From a virus, in IMG/VR virus record IMGVR_UViG_3300021364_002303, positions 1-27,202 of that record: 27,202 bases of DNA; one strand, given 5' to 3'. The notes under the pieces are model-generated. The model saw only the letters and a list, made by a program, of their open reading frames with translations, had not been told where the DNA came from and ran no database searches. Positions within the stretch are counted from its first letter, which is position 1, and each line of letters opens with the position of its first letter. Below, in pieces: positions 1-8,583 of the stretch. A program made the position numbers and the translations under genes.

Positions 1-1
1 G

Positions 2-3000
2 AATGCTATTAGACAGCTTGAACTAAACAAAGAATTTATAGTTGCAGAAGTATTAAATCATGTGGACAATACATTCAAAGATAGAGTAACTGGTATTGAT
101 ATAGGCGCAGACACTGTTGAAATCTCAGATACTAGTTGGATGTCAGTAGGTATGCCTATTAAATTTTTCAACGATGAAGATGCAGGAGATTCTACTGATG
201 CAGTAGTCCAAGCTAACTTGCTAGAAACACAAACATACTATGTCAAAAATATTACAAGTGCAACAACATTCCAAATTTCAGATGAACAATATGGAACTAC
301 AAGTGTTTTAACTAGCTATGGTGAAAACTTTGTTGTTCAAAAGGCATACGAATACAATCGTACATTGTGTGCAAGAGACGTAAGAGAATACATCGAAGGA
401 ATGAAGTGGGATCTACAATGGCCACAAGATTGGAAACGAAATTACAGCATGACAGATGTTTCACTTGATGCAAATGGAACCACTACAAGCACAACTTTAA
501 GCACTGTATTGTATCTTCCTGCTTTTTATAGAAGTAGTTTAGCTGCACGTTACTATGTAAATAGTGTAATTGGATCACAGGAAGAAGATTTCTACTATTT
601 AAGAAATGGTACAGGACTACGCCTACAAACATTAGATGGATTAAGAGGAGATCTAGGTCCTGCAAATGCGTATGGAACTAGTCGTCCAACAGCAGGTGCT
701 TACGCATCCTTGGATCCAGGTTGGGGACCAAATGATCAACGTGTTTGGATTACAGCACGTTCACCGTATGTACAGAACTGTACAACATTTGGATTTGCAG
801 CAATTGGACAAAAGATCGATGGAGCATTACACAACGGTGGTAATGACTCAATTGTATCTAACGACTTTACACAGGTAATATCAGATGGTATTGGTGCATG
901 GATTACAAATAATGGTAGAGCAGAACTTGTATCAGTGTTTACATACTACTCACACATAGGTTACCTAGCAGAAGCAGGCGGACGTATTAGAGGAACTAAC
1001 GGTAACAACTCATATGGTACGTTTGGTTCAGTAGCAGAAGGTGTTGATCCAGATGAAACTCCTGTAACAGCTATTGTTGATAATAACAAACAGTATAATG
1101 CTGTAGTATCTAATGTATTCACCGACGGTGCAGATGAAATACTACAACTAGAATATTCACATGCTGGTAATGATTACACAGAAGCAACAATTAATATATT
1201 TGGAGCAGGTGATAGCGAAGAACTTGTACAAGAAGATTATAGAGATGAAGCAGTAAACAATGTAAGAATTATTGAAGTAGATGATTCAACAGGTAATCCA
1301 GATGCAACAGCAGGTGGTAGCGGTTATTTAGTTGTTACTAACACAGCTCAAACAGGTACTACAAGTAGTATTACGTTGGCTGCAACAGACGGTAATTTGT
1401 CAACAGCATATCCTGGAATGAAATTATATATTACAGGTGGTGCAGGTGTAGGACAATTTGGTATAGTTGACACTTACAATTCTGGTTCAAAACTAGCTAC
1501 AATAGTAAAAGAAACAGATGGCACAGCAGGCTGGGATCACGTAGTGCCTGGCACAGCAATAGTTGCAGCAAACAGTTCTTCAACTTATTTAATAGAGCCA
1601 AGAGCAGAATTTACAGCACCTACAAAAACAAACAGCCAAGAAACTGGAGCTTCAAGTACATATAGTGCAATGGAATTTATCGAAACTTCCGCAGAGTATA
1701 CAGGTGTAGGAGTAACTACTCAAAGTGATGGAACTGGCGTCACATTTGATGTAATAAGAAATGGTGAAAAGTATTACGTTACAATAAATGCCGCTGGAAC
1801 AGGCTATACAAGGCTAGACACACTAACAATAGTTGGTAGCGATTTAGGCGGAGTTGATACTACGCATGATATCACAATTACTATCACGGCTGTCAATGCA
1901 GACACTGGAGCAATTACAGCTTTTGATTTTGCAGGTATAGGAAGAAAAGGATTGTTTGTTAACTTACCTGCAACAGGAACAGCAGGACAATCAAGTGTTG
2001 ATGGAAGTACATGGACAGCAAATACACTTTCTACAAGTGCAAGCTGGACAGATTTAATTTCTGGTAAAGTAGACGATGGTACAACTACATTTACTCAAAG
2101 TTATGCTGTTGCTGTTGGTGTAACTGGCGGCGCTGTTGTAGCAAATTACAGTTTAAATGGAACAACATGGACTGCGTCGAACCCATCAGGAATTAGTGCA
2201 ACTTCAAGAGCAGCAGGAGCGTTTGGACAAATAGACACAGCAATTTCAAGAATAGTTATTATTAGTGATAACGATCAAGATGTAGCATATTCAGACAATG
2301 GAGGTCAAACTTATATTACAACCTCGTCTGCACTTCCTTCAACTGGATATAATGATATTGCTTATGGTAACGGATTATTTGTTGCTGTTAAAGGCGGAAG
2401 TCAAGAAATGGCATATTCAGAAGATGGTATAACATGGACTACAGAAGCAACAGGCATGCCTAATACAAATGACTGGAATAGAGTGGTATTTGGTGCTGGA
2501 AGATTTGTTGCTATTGCAAGTGATAGTGATACTATTGCATATAGTTTAGATGGTAGTAACTGGACAGGTGTAGCAACTGCACTTGTATCAACTACAGTAA
2601 GAGATATAAGTTACGGTCAAGGTATGTTTGTAGTTACAACTGATGATACAAATCAGGTTAACTTCTCGCAAGATGGCGTATATTGGCCAAGTGGAGGATA
2701 TACATTATCTAACACATATACAGGTGGATTAAATGCTATAGCATTTGGTAACCCAGATAGAAATCCAATATTTGTAGCAAACCAAAATGATGCAGGAACA
2801 AATATTCTTAAAGCAAAAATTGGTGCTACCACAAAAGGAAGAGCAGGCGTTGCTAATGAACAAGTATTTGAAGTAAGAATAACAGACCCAGGGTCAGGAT
2901 ATGGATCAACTTCACCTACCCTAACAATTACAGATCCTAACAATATTAATGATGTACTGACAACAGTTAGGTTAAATGATGGTGTGTTAGCACAACCAAC

Positions 3001-3871
3001 ATTTGTATCAAGAGGTAGCGGATTTATAACAGCTACAGCAGAAGTTGACGCTGCAACCAGTAATGGTTTTGCAGACTTCTTACAAGATGGACAATTTATT
3101 GCTGTAAGAAGATTGAGTGCCACACCAGTAAATGGATCAAACGTTGTGTTTGATGATTTGCCTGATCAAGTGTTTAAATTGGTTAACACTGTATCACTTG
3201 TAGGTCTTATTGACGGAGATAAAACTGCTTTCTTACAAATATCTCCTCCTATGGAAATTGAAGATGCAGTAAGTGATGAAAATCCAGTCACAATGCGAAT
3301 TAGATTTAGTCAAACACGATTAACAGGTCACGACTTCCTAGACATAGGAACAGGAAATTTTGCTGATACGAACTATCCAGGAGTTCCTGTAAATGAGCCA
3401 AATGCTGATAATGAAACAGTAAGTTCAAACGGTGGACGAGTGTTCTTTACAAGTACTGACCAAGATGGTAACTTTAAAGTTGGTGATTTGTTTAGTATTG
3501 AACAGTCCACAGGTGTTGCTACTCTAAATGCTGAAGCATTTAACATCGCAGGACTACAAGAACTTTCACTAGGTGAAGTTACACTAGGTGGAAACTCAGC
3601 AAGTATTACTGAATTTAGTACAGATCCGTTCTTTACTGCCAATAGTGATACAGTTGTTCCAACTCAACGAGCTATTAAAGCATACATTGAAGCACAAATC
3701 GGTGGAGGTGGTGCATCTCTAATCGTTAACAGTGTTACAGCAGGTGATGTTTTCATAAACGGAACACAAATTACAACGGTGAGTGGAGCATTGATAAATA
3801 TAAAAGCGAACGTGAATTTCCAAGGCGCAGTGCTTGGTACACCGTTAGCATACAATTACTTTTTAAGATAA
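2..3871 (+). CDS. Very large virion structural protein with Asp-box propeller-like repeats (5' end outside window)
   Basis: The frame is open from the window edge: about 20 codons precede the first possible start (GTG at 62) without a stop, so the gene begins upstream and at least 1,289 residues are visible. It is probably a tail-fibre or baseplate-associated protein on the phage surface. The first third is rich in Gly, Asn and aromatic residues, as in the large structural proteins of T4-like cyanophages. Between about 1990 and 2700 there are six units of the form (Y/F)S-x-(D/N)-G-x-x-W (for example YSEDGITW and YSLDGSNW), separated by segments such as GNGLFVAV. This is the Asp-box pattern of sialidase-type beta-propellers. 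Gly-rich GSGYG and GTGY segments flank it. The C-terminus contains TDQDGNFKVGDLF, a motif I associate with marine T4-like structural proteins. The family assignment is by remembered resemblance. An enzymatic role is not supported, because no sialidase catalytic residues were identified. Confidence 0.8.
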   Translation, partial: NAIRQLELNKEFIVAEVLNHVDNTFKDRVTGIDIGADTVEISDTSWMSVGMPIKFFNDEDAGDSTDAVVQANLLETQTYYVKNITSATTFQISDEQYGTTSVLTSYGENFVVQKAYEYNRTLCARDVREYIEGMKWDLQWPQDWKRNYSMTDVSLDANGTTTSTTLSTVLYLPAFYRSSLAARYYVNSVIGSQEEDFYYLRNGTGLRLQTLDGLRGDLGPANAYGTSRPTAGAYASLDPGWGPNDQRVWITARSPYVQNCTTFGFAAIGQKIDGALHNGGNDSIVSNDFTQVISDGIGAWITNNGRAELVSVFTYYSHIGYLAEAGGRIRGTNGNNSYGTFGSVAEGVDPDETPVTAIVDNNKQYNAVVSNVFTDGADEILQLEYSHAGNDYTEATINIFGAGDSEELVQEDYRDEAVNNVRIIEVDDSTGNPDATAGGSGYLVVTNTAQTGTTSSITLAATDGNLSTAYPGMKLYITGGAGVGQFGIVDTYNSGSKLATIVKETDGTAGWDHVVPGTAIVAANSSSTYLIEPRAEFTAPTKTNSQETGASSTYSAMEFIETSAEYTGVGVTTQSDGTGVTFDVIRNGEKYYVTINAAGTGYTRLDTLTIVGSDLGGVDTTHDITITITAVNADTGAITAFDFAGIGRKGLFVNLPATGTAGQSSVDGSTWTANTLSTSASWTDLISGKVDDGTTTFTQSYAVAVGVTGGAVVANYSLNGTTWTASNPSGISATSRAAGAFGQIDTAISRIVIISDNDQDVAYSDNGGQTYITTSSALPSTGYNDIAYGNGLFVAVKGGSQEMAYSEDGITWTTEATGMPNTNDWNRVVFGAGRFVAIASDSDTIAYSLDGSNWTGVATALVSTTVRDISYGQGMFVVTTDDTNQVNFSQDGVYWPSGGYTLSNTYTGGLNAIAFGNPDRNPIFVANQNDAGTNILKAKIGATTKGRAGVANEQVFEVRITDPGSGYGSTSPTLTITDPNNINDVLTTVRLNDGVLAQPTFVSRGSGFITATAEVDAATSNGFADFLQDGQFIAVRRLSATPVNGSNVVFDDLPDQVFKLVNTVSLVGLIDGDKTAFLQISPPMEIEDAVSDENPVTMRIRFSQTRLTGHDFLDIGTGNFADTNYPGVPVNEPNADNETVSSNGGRVFFTSTDQDGNFKVGDLFSIEQSTGVATLNAEAFNIAGLQELSLGEVTLGGNSASITEFSTDPFFTANSDTVVPTQRAIKAYIEAQIGGGGASLIVNSVTAGDVFINGTQITTVSGALINIKANVNFQGAVLGTPLAYNYFLR

Positions 3872-3889
3872 CATTGGAGGAAAAACAAA

Positions 3890-4210
3890 ATGGCAAACGG
3901 AATTTTAGGTACTTCAGAAGTTCCAGCTACAACACTAACGACTGTCTATACTGTGCCTGCAGATACATTTTCAGTTGTTACTCTAAACGTAGTGAATAGG
4001 TCTACAGCACCTAGAACAGTTAGAGTAGCACTATCAGCGGCAGCAACACCAGACCTAGCAGAATACATTGAATATGATGTTGAAATTCTTGCAAACGGTG
4101 TACTTGAGCGCACAGGATTGGTTTTAGATGCAACAAAAAATATTGTTGTGTATGCAGACAGTTTAGGTTGTTCAGCAATGGTTTTTGGTTTAGAGACAGC
4201 AACAAGCTAA
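3890..4210 (+). CDS. Small virion-associated protein, unknown role
   Basis: This is a protein of 106 residues rich in Val, Thr and Ala, without a signal peptide or membrane segment. Alternating hydrophobic stretches (around VVTLNVVNRS and TVRVALSAAA) suggest an all-beta fold. GGAGG at 3876-3880, nine bases before the ATG, supports the start. It lies 18 bases after the giant structural gene and 27 bases before another small protein of similar style, in a run of virion genes on the same strand. A minor structural protein or fibre-attachment protein is the likely reading, from context only. I do not recognise a named family. Confidence 0.6.
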   Translation: MANGILGTSEVPATTLTTVYTVPADTFSVVTLNVVNRSTAPRTVRVALSAAATPDLAEYIEYDVEILANGVLERTGLVLDATKNIVVYADSLGCSAMVFGLETATS

Positions 4211-4211
4211 A

Positions 4212-4219
4212 GATAAATA
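4212..4219 (+). promoter_or_regulatory. Candidate T4-type late promoter motif
   Basis: GATAAATA, followed by TAG, lies 18 bases before the start of the gene at 4238 and ahead of its AAGGAG ribosome site. It differs at one base from the T4 late promoter core TATAAATA, which is read by the sigma factor gp55 in T4. The same core recurs before the genes at 18248 and 21818. Confidence 0.4.
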
Positions 4220-4237
4220 TAGTAAGGAGAGTATTAA

Positions 4238-4579
4238 ATGGCGAGAATAGTAGCAAAAGGTGTTCAACCAACTCCTACATTTGTTAAAATGCCAAATGTA
4301 GAAGTTATTGCAAACATCGTTGCGGATTCAAATAAAGCATATTGGATAGATACATCTGTTGCTCCGATAACATTAACCTTACCAGCAAATCCTTCAATGG
4401 GAGATATTTTAAGAATATTCGATGTTGAAAATACTTTTGATACAAATAATTTAACAATAGATAGAAATGGTAAACCTATTATGGGAGCAAATGACAATCT
4501 AACAGTTAATATCGAAGGCAGTGCATTTGAAATTATTTTTTACAATGATACTAAAGGATGGAGATTGTTTACAATCTAA
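4238..4579 (+). CDS. Small virion-type protein, unknown role
   Basis: This protein has 113 residues. A strong ribosome site (AAGGAG at 4224-4229, eight bases from the ATG) fixes the start. The middle (roughly residues 25-113) reads as short beta strands with turns: WIDTSVAPITLTLP, GDILRIFDVENTF, NNLTIDRNG, and a C-terminal FEIIFYNDTKGWRLF. The pattern of amphipathic strands, an NLTIDRNG turn and an aromatic ending resembles small beta-prism or tip modules found at the ends of marine phage fibre proteins. That is a resemblance and not an identification. It sits directly before the three tandem fibre genes and is probably expressed with them. Confidence 0.55.
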   Translation: MARIVAKGVQPTPTFVKMPNVEVIANIVADSNKAYWIDTSVAPITLTLPANPSMGDILRIFDVENTFDTNNLTIDRNGKPIMGANDNLTVNIEGSAFEIIFYNDTKGWRLFTI

Positions 4580-4593
4580 GGTAAGGTGAGTGA

Positions 4594-5544
4594 ATGGCTA
4601 ATTATAACAGTTTTAAGAGAATAGATAGGCAAGCTATCGTTGATGGAGCAGTGCAAGGCGTAGATATTGCACCTGGCGCTGTAAATACCAACGAAATTGC
4701 CAACAATGCTATAACTAGCGCAAAGATAGAAGACACTTCTGTTTCTAGTCCACAACTTGGCGATCCAGTAGACTTATCAACAAAAAATATAACATATAGA
4801 CCTTTTATAAATGCTGATTTTTCTAACAGTGCAAATATTGCGCAAGACAAACTAGCGTCAGGTGCAGCCGAAGTAAATCTAGGATACACACCTTTATCTA
4901 CAGCCGGTAATAATGCAATGGGTGGAAGACTTGCAGTTGCTAATGGTAGTGCAAGTGCTCCTAGTATAAGAGGTAGCGATGCTAACACTGGGATTTATTT
5001 CAACAATAATGAAGTACGTTTTAGTATAAACGGAAGTGATGCATTACAAATTGACAGCTCGGGTAGAGCAATGTTTCCACGAAAGCCAATGTTTGCAGCT
5101 GTAGGACAACCAGGATGGTTGTACACAAATAGCTTTGGTGGCGGCGTAGGACAAAAAGAACTCAATAGCACAATGAATTGGAATCTTGCCCATCAATACG
5201 GCGGCAGCAATTTCAACACCAGCAACGGACGTTTTACTGCTCCTGTAAGCGGATGGTATCATTTTAGTACCATGTATTATTTGTATAATAATAACAATAG
5301 TACAAGTAGTTACATCCATACATTCTTTATGAGAAATGGTAGTGTAAATACAACTCCTAGCAGCAGAATTCCTTATAATATTAACATGCACGGAAACACA
5401 AACAGTCACGACGACGGTGCTTGCTATAATAGTATACAGTATTTAAACAGCGGCCAGTATGTAAGTCTTGCTTGTAGATGGCATCAGAATAATTCGAGAA
5501 TACATGCTGGGCATCAAATTTTTAGTGGACAGTTGATAGGATAG
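4594..5544 (+). CDS. Tail fibre protein with C1q-like C-terminal domain, copy 1 of 3
   Basis: This 316-residue protein is a likely receptor-contacting fibre. Residues 1-10 (MANYNSFKRI) are nearly the same in all three tandem copies and are a candidate attachment segment. Residues 15-90 hold repeats of about ten residues (GAVNTNEIANNAITSAKIED) typical of fibre shafts. Residues 120-157 contain the SAPSIRGSDANTGIYF to LQIDSSG linker common in phage fibres. The C-terminal part from about 165 to 316 has the C1q/TNF-type jelly-roll pattern: GRFTAPVSGWYHFS, YLNSGQYVSL, and a final FSGQLIG. AAGGTGAG at 4583-4590 serves the start. The three copies differ most in the loops of the C-terminal domain. Such domains trimerise in the known family, so a trimeric fibre is inferred. 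Confidence 0.75.
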   Translation: MANYNSFKRIDRQAIVDGAVQGVDIAPGAVNTNEIANNAITSAKIEDTSVSSPQLGDPVDLSTKNITYRPFINADFSNSANIAQDKLASGAAEVNLGYTPLSTAGNNAMGGRLAVANGSASAPSIRGSDANTGIYFNNNEVRFSINGSDALQIDSSGRAMFPRKPMFAAVGQPGWLYTNSFGGGVGQKELNSTMNWNLAHQYGGSNFNTSNGRFTAPVSGWYHFSTMYYLYNNNNSTSSYIHTFFMRNGSVNTTPSSRIPYNINMHGNTNSHDDGACYNSIQYLNSGQYVSLACRWHQNNSRIHAGHQIFSGQLIG

Positions 5545-5547
5545 AAT

Positions 5548-6474
5548 ATGGCAAATTACAATAGTTTTAAAAAAATTGATTCAGAAGCCATAATTGATGA
5601 TAGTGTTGCAGCAAGTGATATAGGTGCTGGACAAGTTACTTCAGCAAAAATTGCATCTGGAGCTGTAAATGCAGATAAATTTGCAAGTGGTTCTGTTTCT
5701 GGTGCAAAACTAGGTAGTACTCTAGATATATCAGGAAAAAATGTTACTTATAGACCTGTAGTTGACGGCGATCTAGGCACCGGCGCAATCGCAGGAACAC
5801 AAATGGAAGACGGAGCCGTAATTGATGCGATTGGTTATACTCCTGTTAACACAGCAGGTGATACTCTAACAGGGCAACTTGTACTTGCGAACGGTACTGT
5901 TCTTGCTAGTAATGGTAATCCTGCCAGCGGTGTAAGAATAGATGGACAAACTATAAATTTAAGAGAAAATGGCACTGATCGATTTTCTATCAACAGTAGC
6001 GGACATCCAACTCAAAGCAATCACCCAGCTTGGGAAGCTAGTGGACGCGGCGGCTGGCGGTACGGAAACAATTACGATGGTGCACGTAACTGGCGCGAAC
6101 TAGACAATATGGGTTGGAACTTCAATACTAGCGGGGGTATTACAACTTCTAACAACTGTCGTGTTACTGTTCCTGTGGCAGGTTATTATTATGCGTATTT
6201 ACAAACCTATTGGTACAACAACTCAAACTCAACAAACGGATATACACACTTTAAGATTGGGTTGAATGGAGGCAATGGCGAATTAAGTGGAGGCAGAACA
6301 AACCACCAAATGTATGCATATGGATTACGTAACAATTATGCTCCGGGAATTATGACGTCTTATGTTAGATACTTAAATGCAGGACAATACCTAACACCGC
6401 TTCCATATTTTGGTGGAAATCAAGGTAGACATCACGGTAATCACAGTTATTGGTGTGGATATTTGATAGGATAA
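5548..6474 (+). CDS. Tail fibre protein with C1q-like C-terminal domain, copy 2 of 3
   Basis: This 308-residue paralog lies between its two sister genes, three bases from each. The N-terminal MANYNSFKKID is followed by shaft repeats (VTSAKIASGAVNADKFASG) to about residue 70 and a linker with VRIDGQTINLRENGTDRFSINSSG. From about residue 155 comes a C1q-like region: CRVTVPVAGYYYAYLQTYW, YLNAGQYLTP, and a terminal YWCGYLIG. The SIRGSDANTGIYF linker of copy 1 is replaced by a different sequence, so this copy is the most diverged. The start has no separate strong ribosome site: the end of the previous gene supplies only GGATAGA, so translation is probably coupled. Its role in host recognition is inferred from domain type and neighbours. 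Confidence 0.72.
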   Translation: MANYNSFKKIDSEAIIDDSVAASDIGAGQVTSAKIASGAVNADKFASGSVSGAKLGSTLDISGKNVTYRPVVDGDLGTGAIAGTQMEDGAVIDAIGYTPVNTAGDTLTGQLVLANGTVLASNGNPASGVRIDGQTINLRENGTDRFSINSSGHPTQSNHPAWEASGRGGWRYGNNYDGARNWRELDNMGWNFNTSGGITTSNNCRVTVPVAGYYYAYLQTYWYNNSNSTNGYTHFKIGLNGGNGELSGGRTNHQMYAYGLRNNYAPGIMTSYVRYLNAGQYLTPLPYFGGNQGRHHGNHSYWCGYLIG

Positions 6475-6477
6475 GTT

Positions 6478-7422
6478 ATGGCAAATTATAATAGTTTTAA
6501 GAGAATAAATTCAGAAGCAATAATTGACGGCGAAATTGTAACATCAGAACTAGCAAATAATTCTGTAGGGCAAGATCAACTTGCTGATGGTGCTGTAACA
6601 GAAGATAAGATACTAGATGGTGCAGTCACTGATGGAAAATTAGCTAGCGATTTTGACATTTCCACCAAGACAGTTACCTACAGAACTATTGTAAATGGAG
6701 ATATTAATTCTAGTGCAGCTATTGCTGGAGGAAAATTTGCCAGTGGTGCTATAGAAGGAAATTTAGGTGGAGCACCTCTACCTACCTCCGGCGGCACAAT
6801 GACAGGACAACTCAAAACTACAACAGGTAGCGCAGGTGCTCCTGCTGTGTATAGAAGCGGTGATGGCGATACAGGTATAAGTTTTAGCGGAAATAGTACA
6901 ACAATTTCAGCAGGTGGTCAAACAGCCCTTGTTATGAACTCCAATGATAATCTTACAAAACCTAACAGCGTTGCATTTCACTCTCCAGGAACTAGTGGTT
7001 GGAGATATGCAAATAGCTATGGTGGCACAGGATGGAGAAGTTTGAACGGTAACTTTGGTTGGACTGGCCAACAACGTGGTGGAAGTAACTTTAATTACGG
7101 CAATGGAAGATTTACTGCTCCAGTATCAGGATTTTACCAATTCATGTTTGAAACATATGCACGTAATGATAGAAACAATAACCAAGGATACTATCACATG
7201 AGCTTTGGTGTTAACGGTGGAAATGCTATGGTAGGCGGACGCACACCACACGGTATATACGGTCATTCTAACGCACAAAGATATTATCCAAATGGCACAC
7301 ATGTGGATTTAGGAACTTATTTAAATGCTGGACAATACGTAGAAGTGCGTGTATTCTGGCACAACAATCAAACACGCTTTCATAGTGCTCACAGTGTGTT
7401 TAATGGTTACATGATTAGCTAA
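6478..7422 (+). CDS. Tail fibre protein with C1q-like C-terminal domain, copy 3 of 3
   Basis: This 314-residue paralog opens with MANYNSFKRIN, as copy 1 does. It has shaft repeats through about residue 70 (GAVTEDKILDGAVTDGKL) and a linker with GDGDTGISFSGNSTTIS. The C1q-like domain (about residues 165-314) contains NGRFTAPVSGFYQF, YLNAGQYVEV and a final VFNGYMIS. It is closer to copy 1 than to copy 2 in the NGRFTAPVSG strand. The aromatic and Asn/Gly-rich loops (YARNDRNNNQGYYH, HSNAQRYYPNG) are where the three copies differ and are the natural candidates for receptor contact. There is no strong ribosome site ahead of it (GGATAAGTT), so coupling to copy 2 is likely. Confidence 0.74.
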   Translation: MANYNSFKRINSEAIIDGEIVTSELANNSVGQDQLADGAVTEDKILDGAVTDGKLASDFDISTKTVTYRTIVNGDINSSAAIAGGKFASGAIEGNLGGAPLPTSGGTMTGQLKTTTGSAGAPAVYRSGDGDTGISFSGNSTTISAGGQTALVMNSNDNLTKPNSVAFHSPGTSGWRYANSYGGTGWRSLNGNFGWTGQQRGGSNFNYGNGRFTAPVSGFYQFMFETYARNDRNNNQGYYHMSFGVNGGNAMVGGRTPHGIYGHSNAQRYYPNGTHVDLGTYLNAGQYVEVRVFWHNNQTRFHSAHSVFNGYMIS

Positions 7423-7425
7423 ATA
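7419..7425 (+). promoter_or_regulatory. Possible late promoter-like motif
   Basis: CTAAATA overlaps the stop codon of the third fibre gene and lies 18 bases before the start at 7444. It is a weaker match to TATAAATA than the other sites in this window. Its position matches that of the other candidates, but the stop codon context could produce it by chance. Confidence 0.22.
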
Positions 7426-7443
7426 ACTATGAGGACAAACTAA

Positions 7444-7686
7444 ATGAGAAATATAGTATTTGAAATTACAGACAACGAACAAAAAGTTTTAGATAGATAT
7501 TGCATGGACCCACAAGAATGGATTGAAAATGCAGTAAATCATCTAGTTGAAGGTGCAAAAACACAAATTTATGATTCAGAAGTTGAAAGAATTCTAGCAG
7601 ATCCTGACGTTGCAACACTTGTAACTGATAGAAATGAGATAGTTAATATGTATAGTGGTCCTTTAAAGGGAAATCCAAACGGGTAA
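7444..7686 (+). CDS. Small protein of unknown function, paralog of the next gene
   Basis: This 80-residue acidic protein has no membrane segment. It opens with VFEITDNEQKVLDRYCMDPQEWIENAVNHLVEGAKTQIYDSEV, a predicted strand followed by two helices. That layout matches the next gene (VQISDADYKALCYVTENPNTYVDEHVTEYIRQMKEDLVKEIL). Small proteins with the DPQEWIEN pattern occur near structural genes of T4-like cyanophages, to my recollection without a known function. AGGA about nine bases before the ATG supports the start. It lies 21 bases after the third fibre gene, so a link to fibre production (assembly factor or chaperone) is possible but rests only on position. Confidence 0.6.
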   Translation: MRNIVFEITDNEQKVLDRYCMDPQEWIENAVNHLVEGAKTQIYDSEVERILADPDVATLVTDRNEIVNMYSGPLKGNPNG

Positions 7687-7698
7687 AGGAGATTTATT

Positions 7699-8028
7699 AT
7701 GACAGTACAATACACAGTTCAAATAAGTGATGCTGATTACAAAGCTCTATGTTATGTAACTGAGAATCCTAACACATACGTTGACGAACATGTAACCGAA
7801 TATATCCGTCAAATGAAGGAAGATTTAGTAAAAGAAATTCTTAAAAGCGAACTTGCTAAACCAGGAATGAGATCTATACCTGCTGACAAAGAAGAATTAA
7901 TTCGTACAGCAAACGTTAAAACACAAAAACAAATCGTCAGAGAGGACACACTGCGCATGGAAGCAATGGTTATAAGTCCAGATGCACATGATTCTGATAT
8001 TGGCGAAGCTGTTGAATTACCAGAATAA
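7699..8028 (+). CDS. Small protein of unknown function, paralog of the previous gene
   Basis: This 109-residue, highly charged protein has an N-terminal half (residues 1-50) that follows the same strand-helix-helix plan as the preceding 80-residue protein. Its C-terminal half is extra and helical or disordered (KTQKQIVREDTLRMEAMV), ending in an acidic tail. A strong ribosome site (AAAGGAG, seven bases upstream) sets the start. It is the last gene of the left plus-strand block and is followed by a clear terminator. No function can be assigned. A duplication of the neighbour is the simplest origin. Confidence 0.6.
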   Translation: MTVQYTVQISDADYKALCYVTENPNTYVDEHVTEYIRQMKEDLVKEILKSELAKPGMRSIPADKEELIRTANVKTQKQIVREDTLRMEAMVISPDAHDSDIGEAVELPE

Positions 8029-8048
8029 TAAAAGATTTTTATTGTATT

Positions 8049-8075
8049 AAAAAAGCCGCTATATGCGGCTTTTTT
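8049..8075. terminator. Bidirectional intrinsic terminator between convergent genes
   Basis: AAAAAAGCCGC, the loop TATAT, then GCGGCTTTTTT form a perfect eleven-pair stem with a five-base loop. A runs on one side and T runs on the other make it a Rho-independent terminator in both directions. It ends the plus-strand block finishing at 8028 and the minus-strand operon whose last stop codon (8074-8076) overlaps its edge. Confidence 0.9.
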
Positions 8076-8583
8076 ATTCTTCTATATTAGATATTTTTTT
8101 TAATTTAAACGCAACTGTTGTTCTTAGAATAGGACAATGTCTTGTAGGTTCATTCGCTACATGGGGTATGTTACTATCAAAAACTATTGCCGTGTTACTA
8201 CAAGGTAAAATACTTGCTACACGGTCTTTAGATTTAATTACAGTATGTCCACCCCATTCAGGATGCCATACATGATTTGCATAATATATTACAGTTAAAT
8301 CATTTTCACTATCTGAATCAATGTGCATGTAACCTGGAAGACCATGCGTTTGTCCGTTGGCATAGACCCTGACCAGTTCAACATCAATTTTGATCAAATC
8401 TTTTATTACATTAAAAAATTCTTCTGTATAGAATTTATTATTAGATAAATCATGAAACCAAAATTTTAATTGATCGTTTGCATTTGAAATACCTTGGAAT
8501 TTATAATCTGCATTTTGCAAGTATTCAGCTTGTTCGTGAAATTCTCTAGCTGATAATACATTATCAAACTGTAGTAAATTCAT
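8074..8583 (-). CDS. 2OG-Fe(II) oxygenase-like protein (HxD type)
   Basis: This 169-residue protein shows the double-stranded beta-helix pattern of 2-oxoglutarate/Fe(II) oxygenases. GYMHIDSD gives the metal motif H87-x-D89, IVFDSNIPHVANEP gives the distal H141, and R154 in LRTTVAFKL is a candidate for binding the 2-oxoglutarate carboxylate. The GGHTVI strand is typical of prolyl-hydroxylase-like members. In this family oxygen and 2-oxoglutarate drive hydroxylation of a protein or small molecule, and the substrate here is unknown. It is the last gene of the minus-strand operon. Its ATG follows the halogenase stop codon without a gap, and AGGAG within the halogenase end serves as ribosome site, so the two are translationally linked. 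Its stop codon overlaps the terminator. Confidence 0.8.
   Translation of the reverse strand: MNLLQFDNVLSAREFHEQAEYLQNADYKFQGISNANDQLKFWFHDLSNNKFYTEEFFNVIKDLIKIDVELVRVYANGQTHGLPGYMHIDSDSENDLTVIYYANHVWHPEWGGHTVIKSKDRVASILPCSNTAIVFDSNIPHVANEPTRHCPILRTTVAFKLKKISNIEE

Larger units (their letters stand above)
4594..7422 (+). repeat. Tandem triplication of a fibre gene
   Basis: Three genes of 316, 308 and 314 codons follow one another with only three bases between them. All begin with MANYNSFK and share shaft, linker and C1q-like domain in the same order. The DNA of the first eight codons is nearly identical, and copies 1 and 2 end with the same LIG codons followed by GGATA. The strong similarity at both gene ends, with diverged middles, is what repeated unequal recombination would leave. 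Confidence 0.7.

Noticed and set aside
62-64. GTG as the start of the giant structural gene
   Set aside because: The frame stays open to the window edge with family-like sequence, so the gene begins outside and the GTG is internal.
1950-2750. Sialidase (neuraminidase) enzyme activity
   Set aside because: Only Asp-box repeats are seen. No arginine triad or Tyr/Glu catalytic pair could be identified.
2653-3123. Minus-strand reading frame of 156 codons
   Set aside because: It is opposite the Asp-box region of the structural protein and is explained as a shadow of its codon pattern.
8063-8275. Plus-strand frame of 70 codons starting in the terminator
   Set aside because: It begins inside the terminator hairpin and runs opposite an oxygenase gene.
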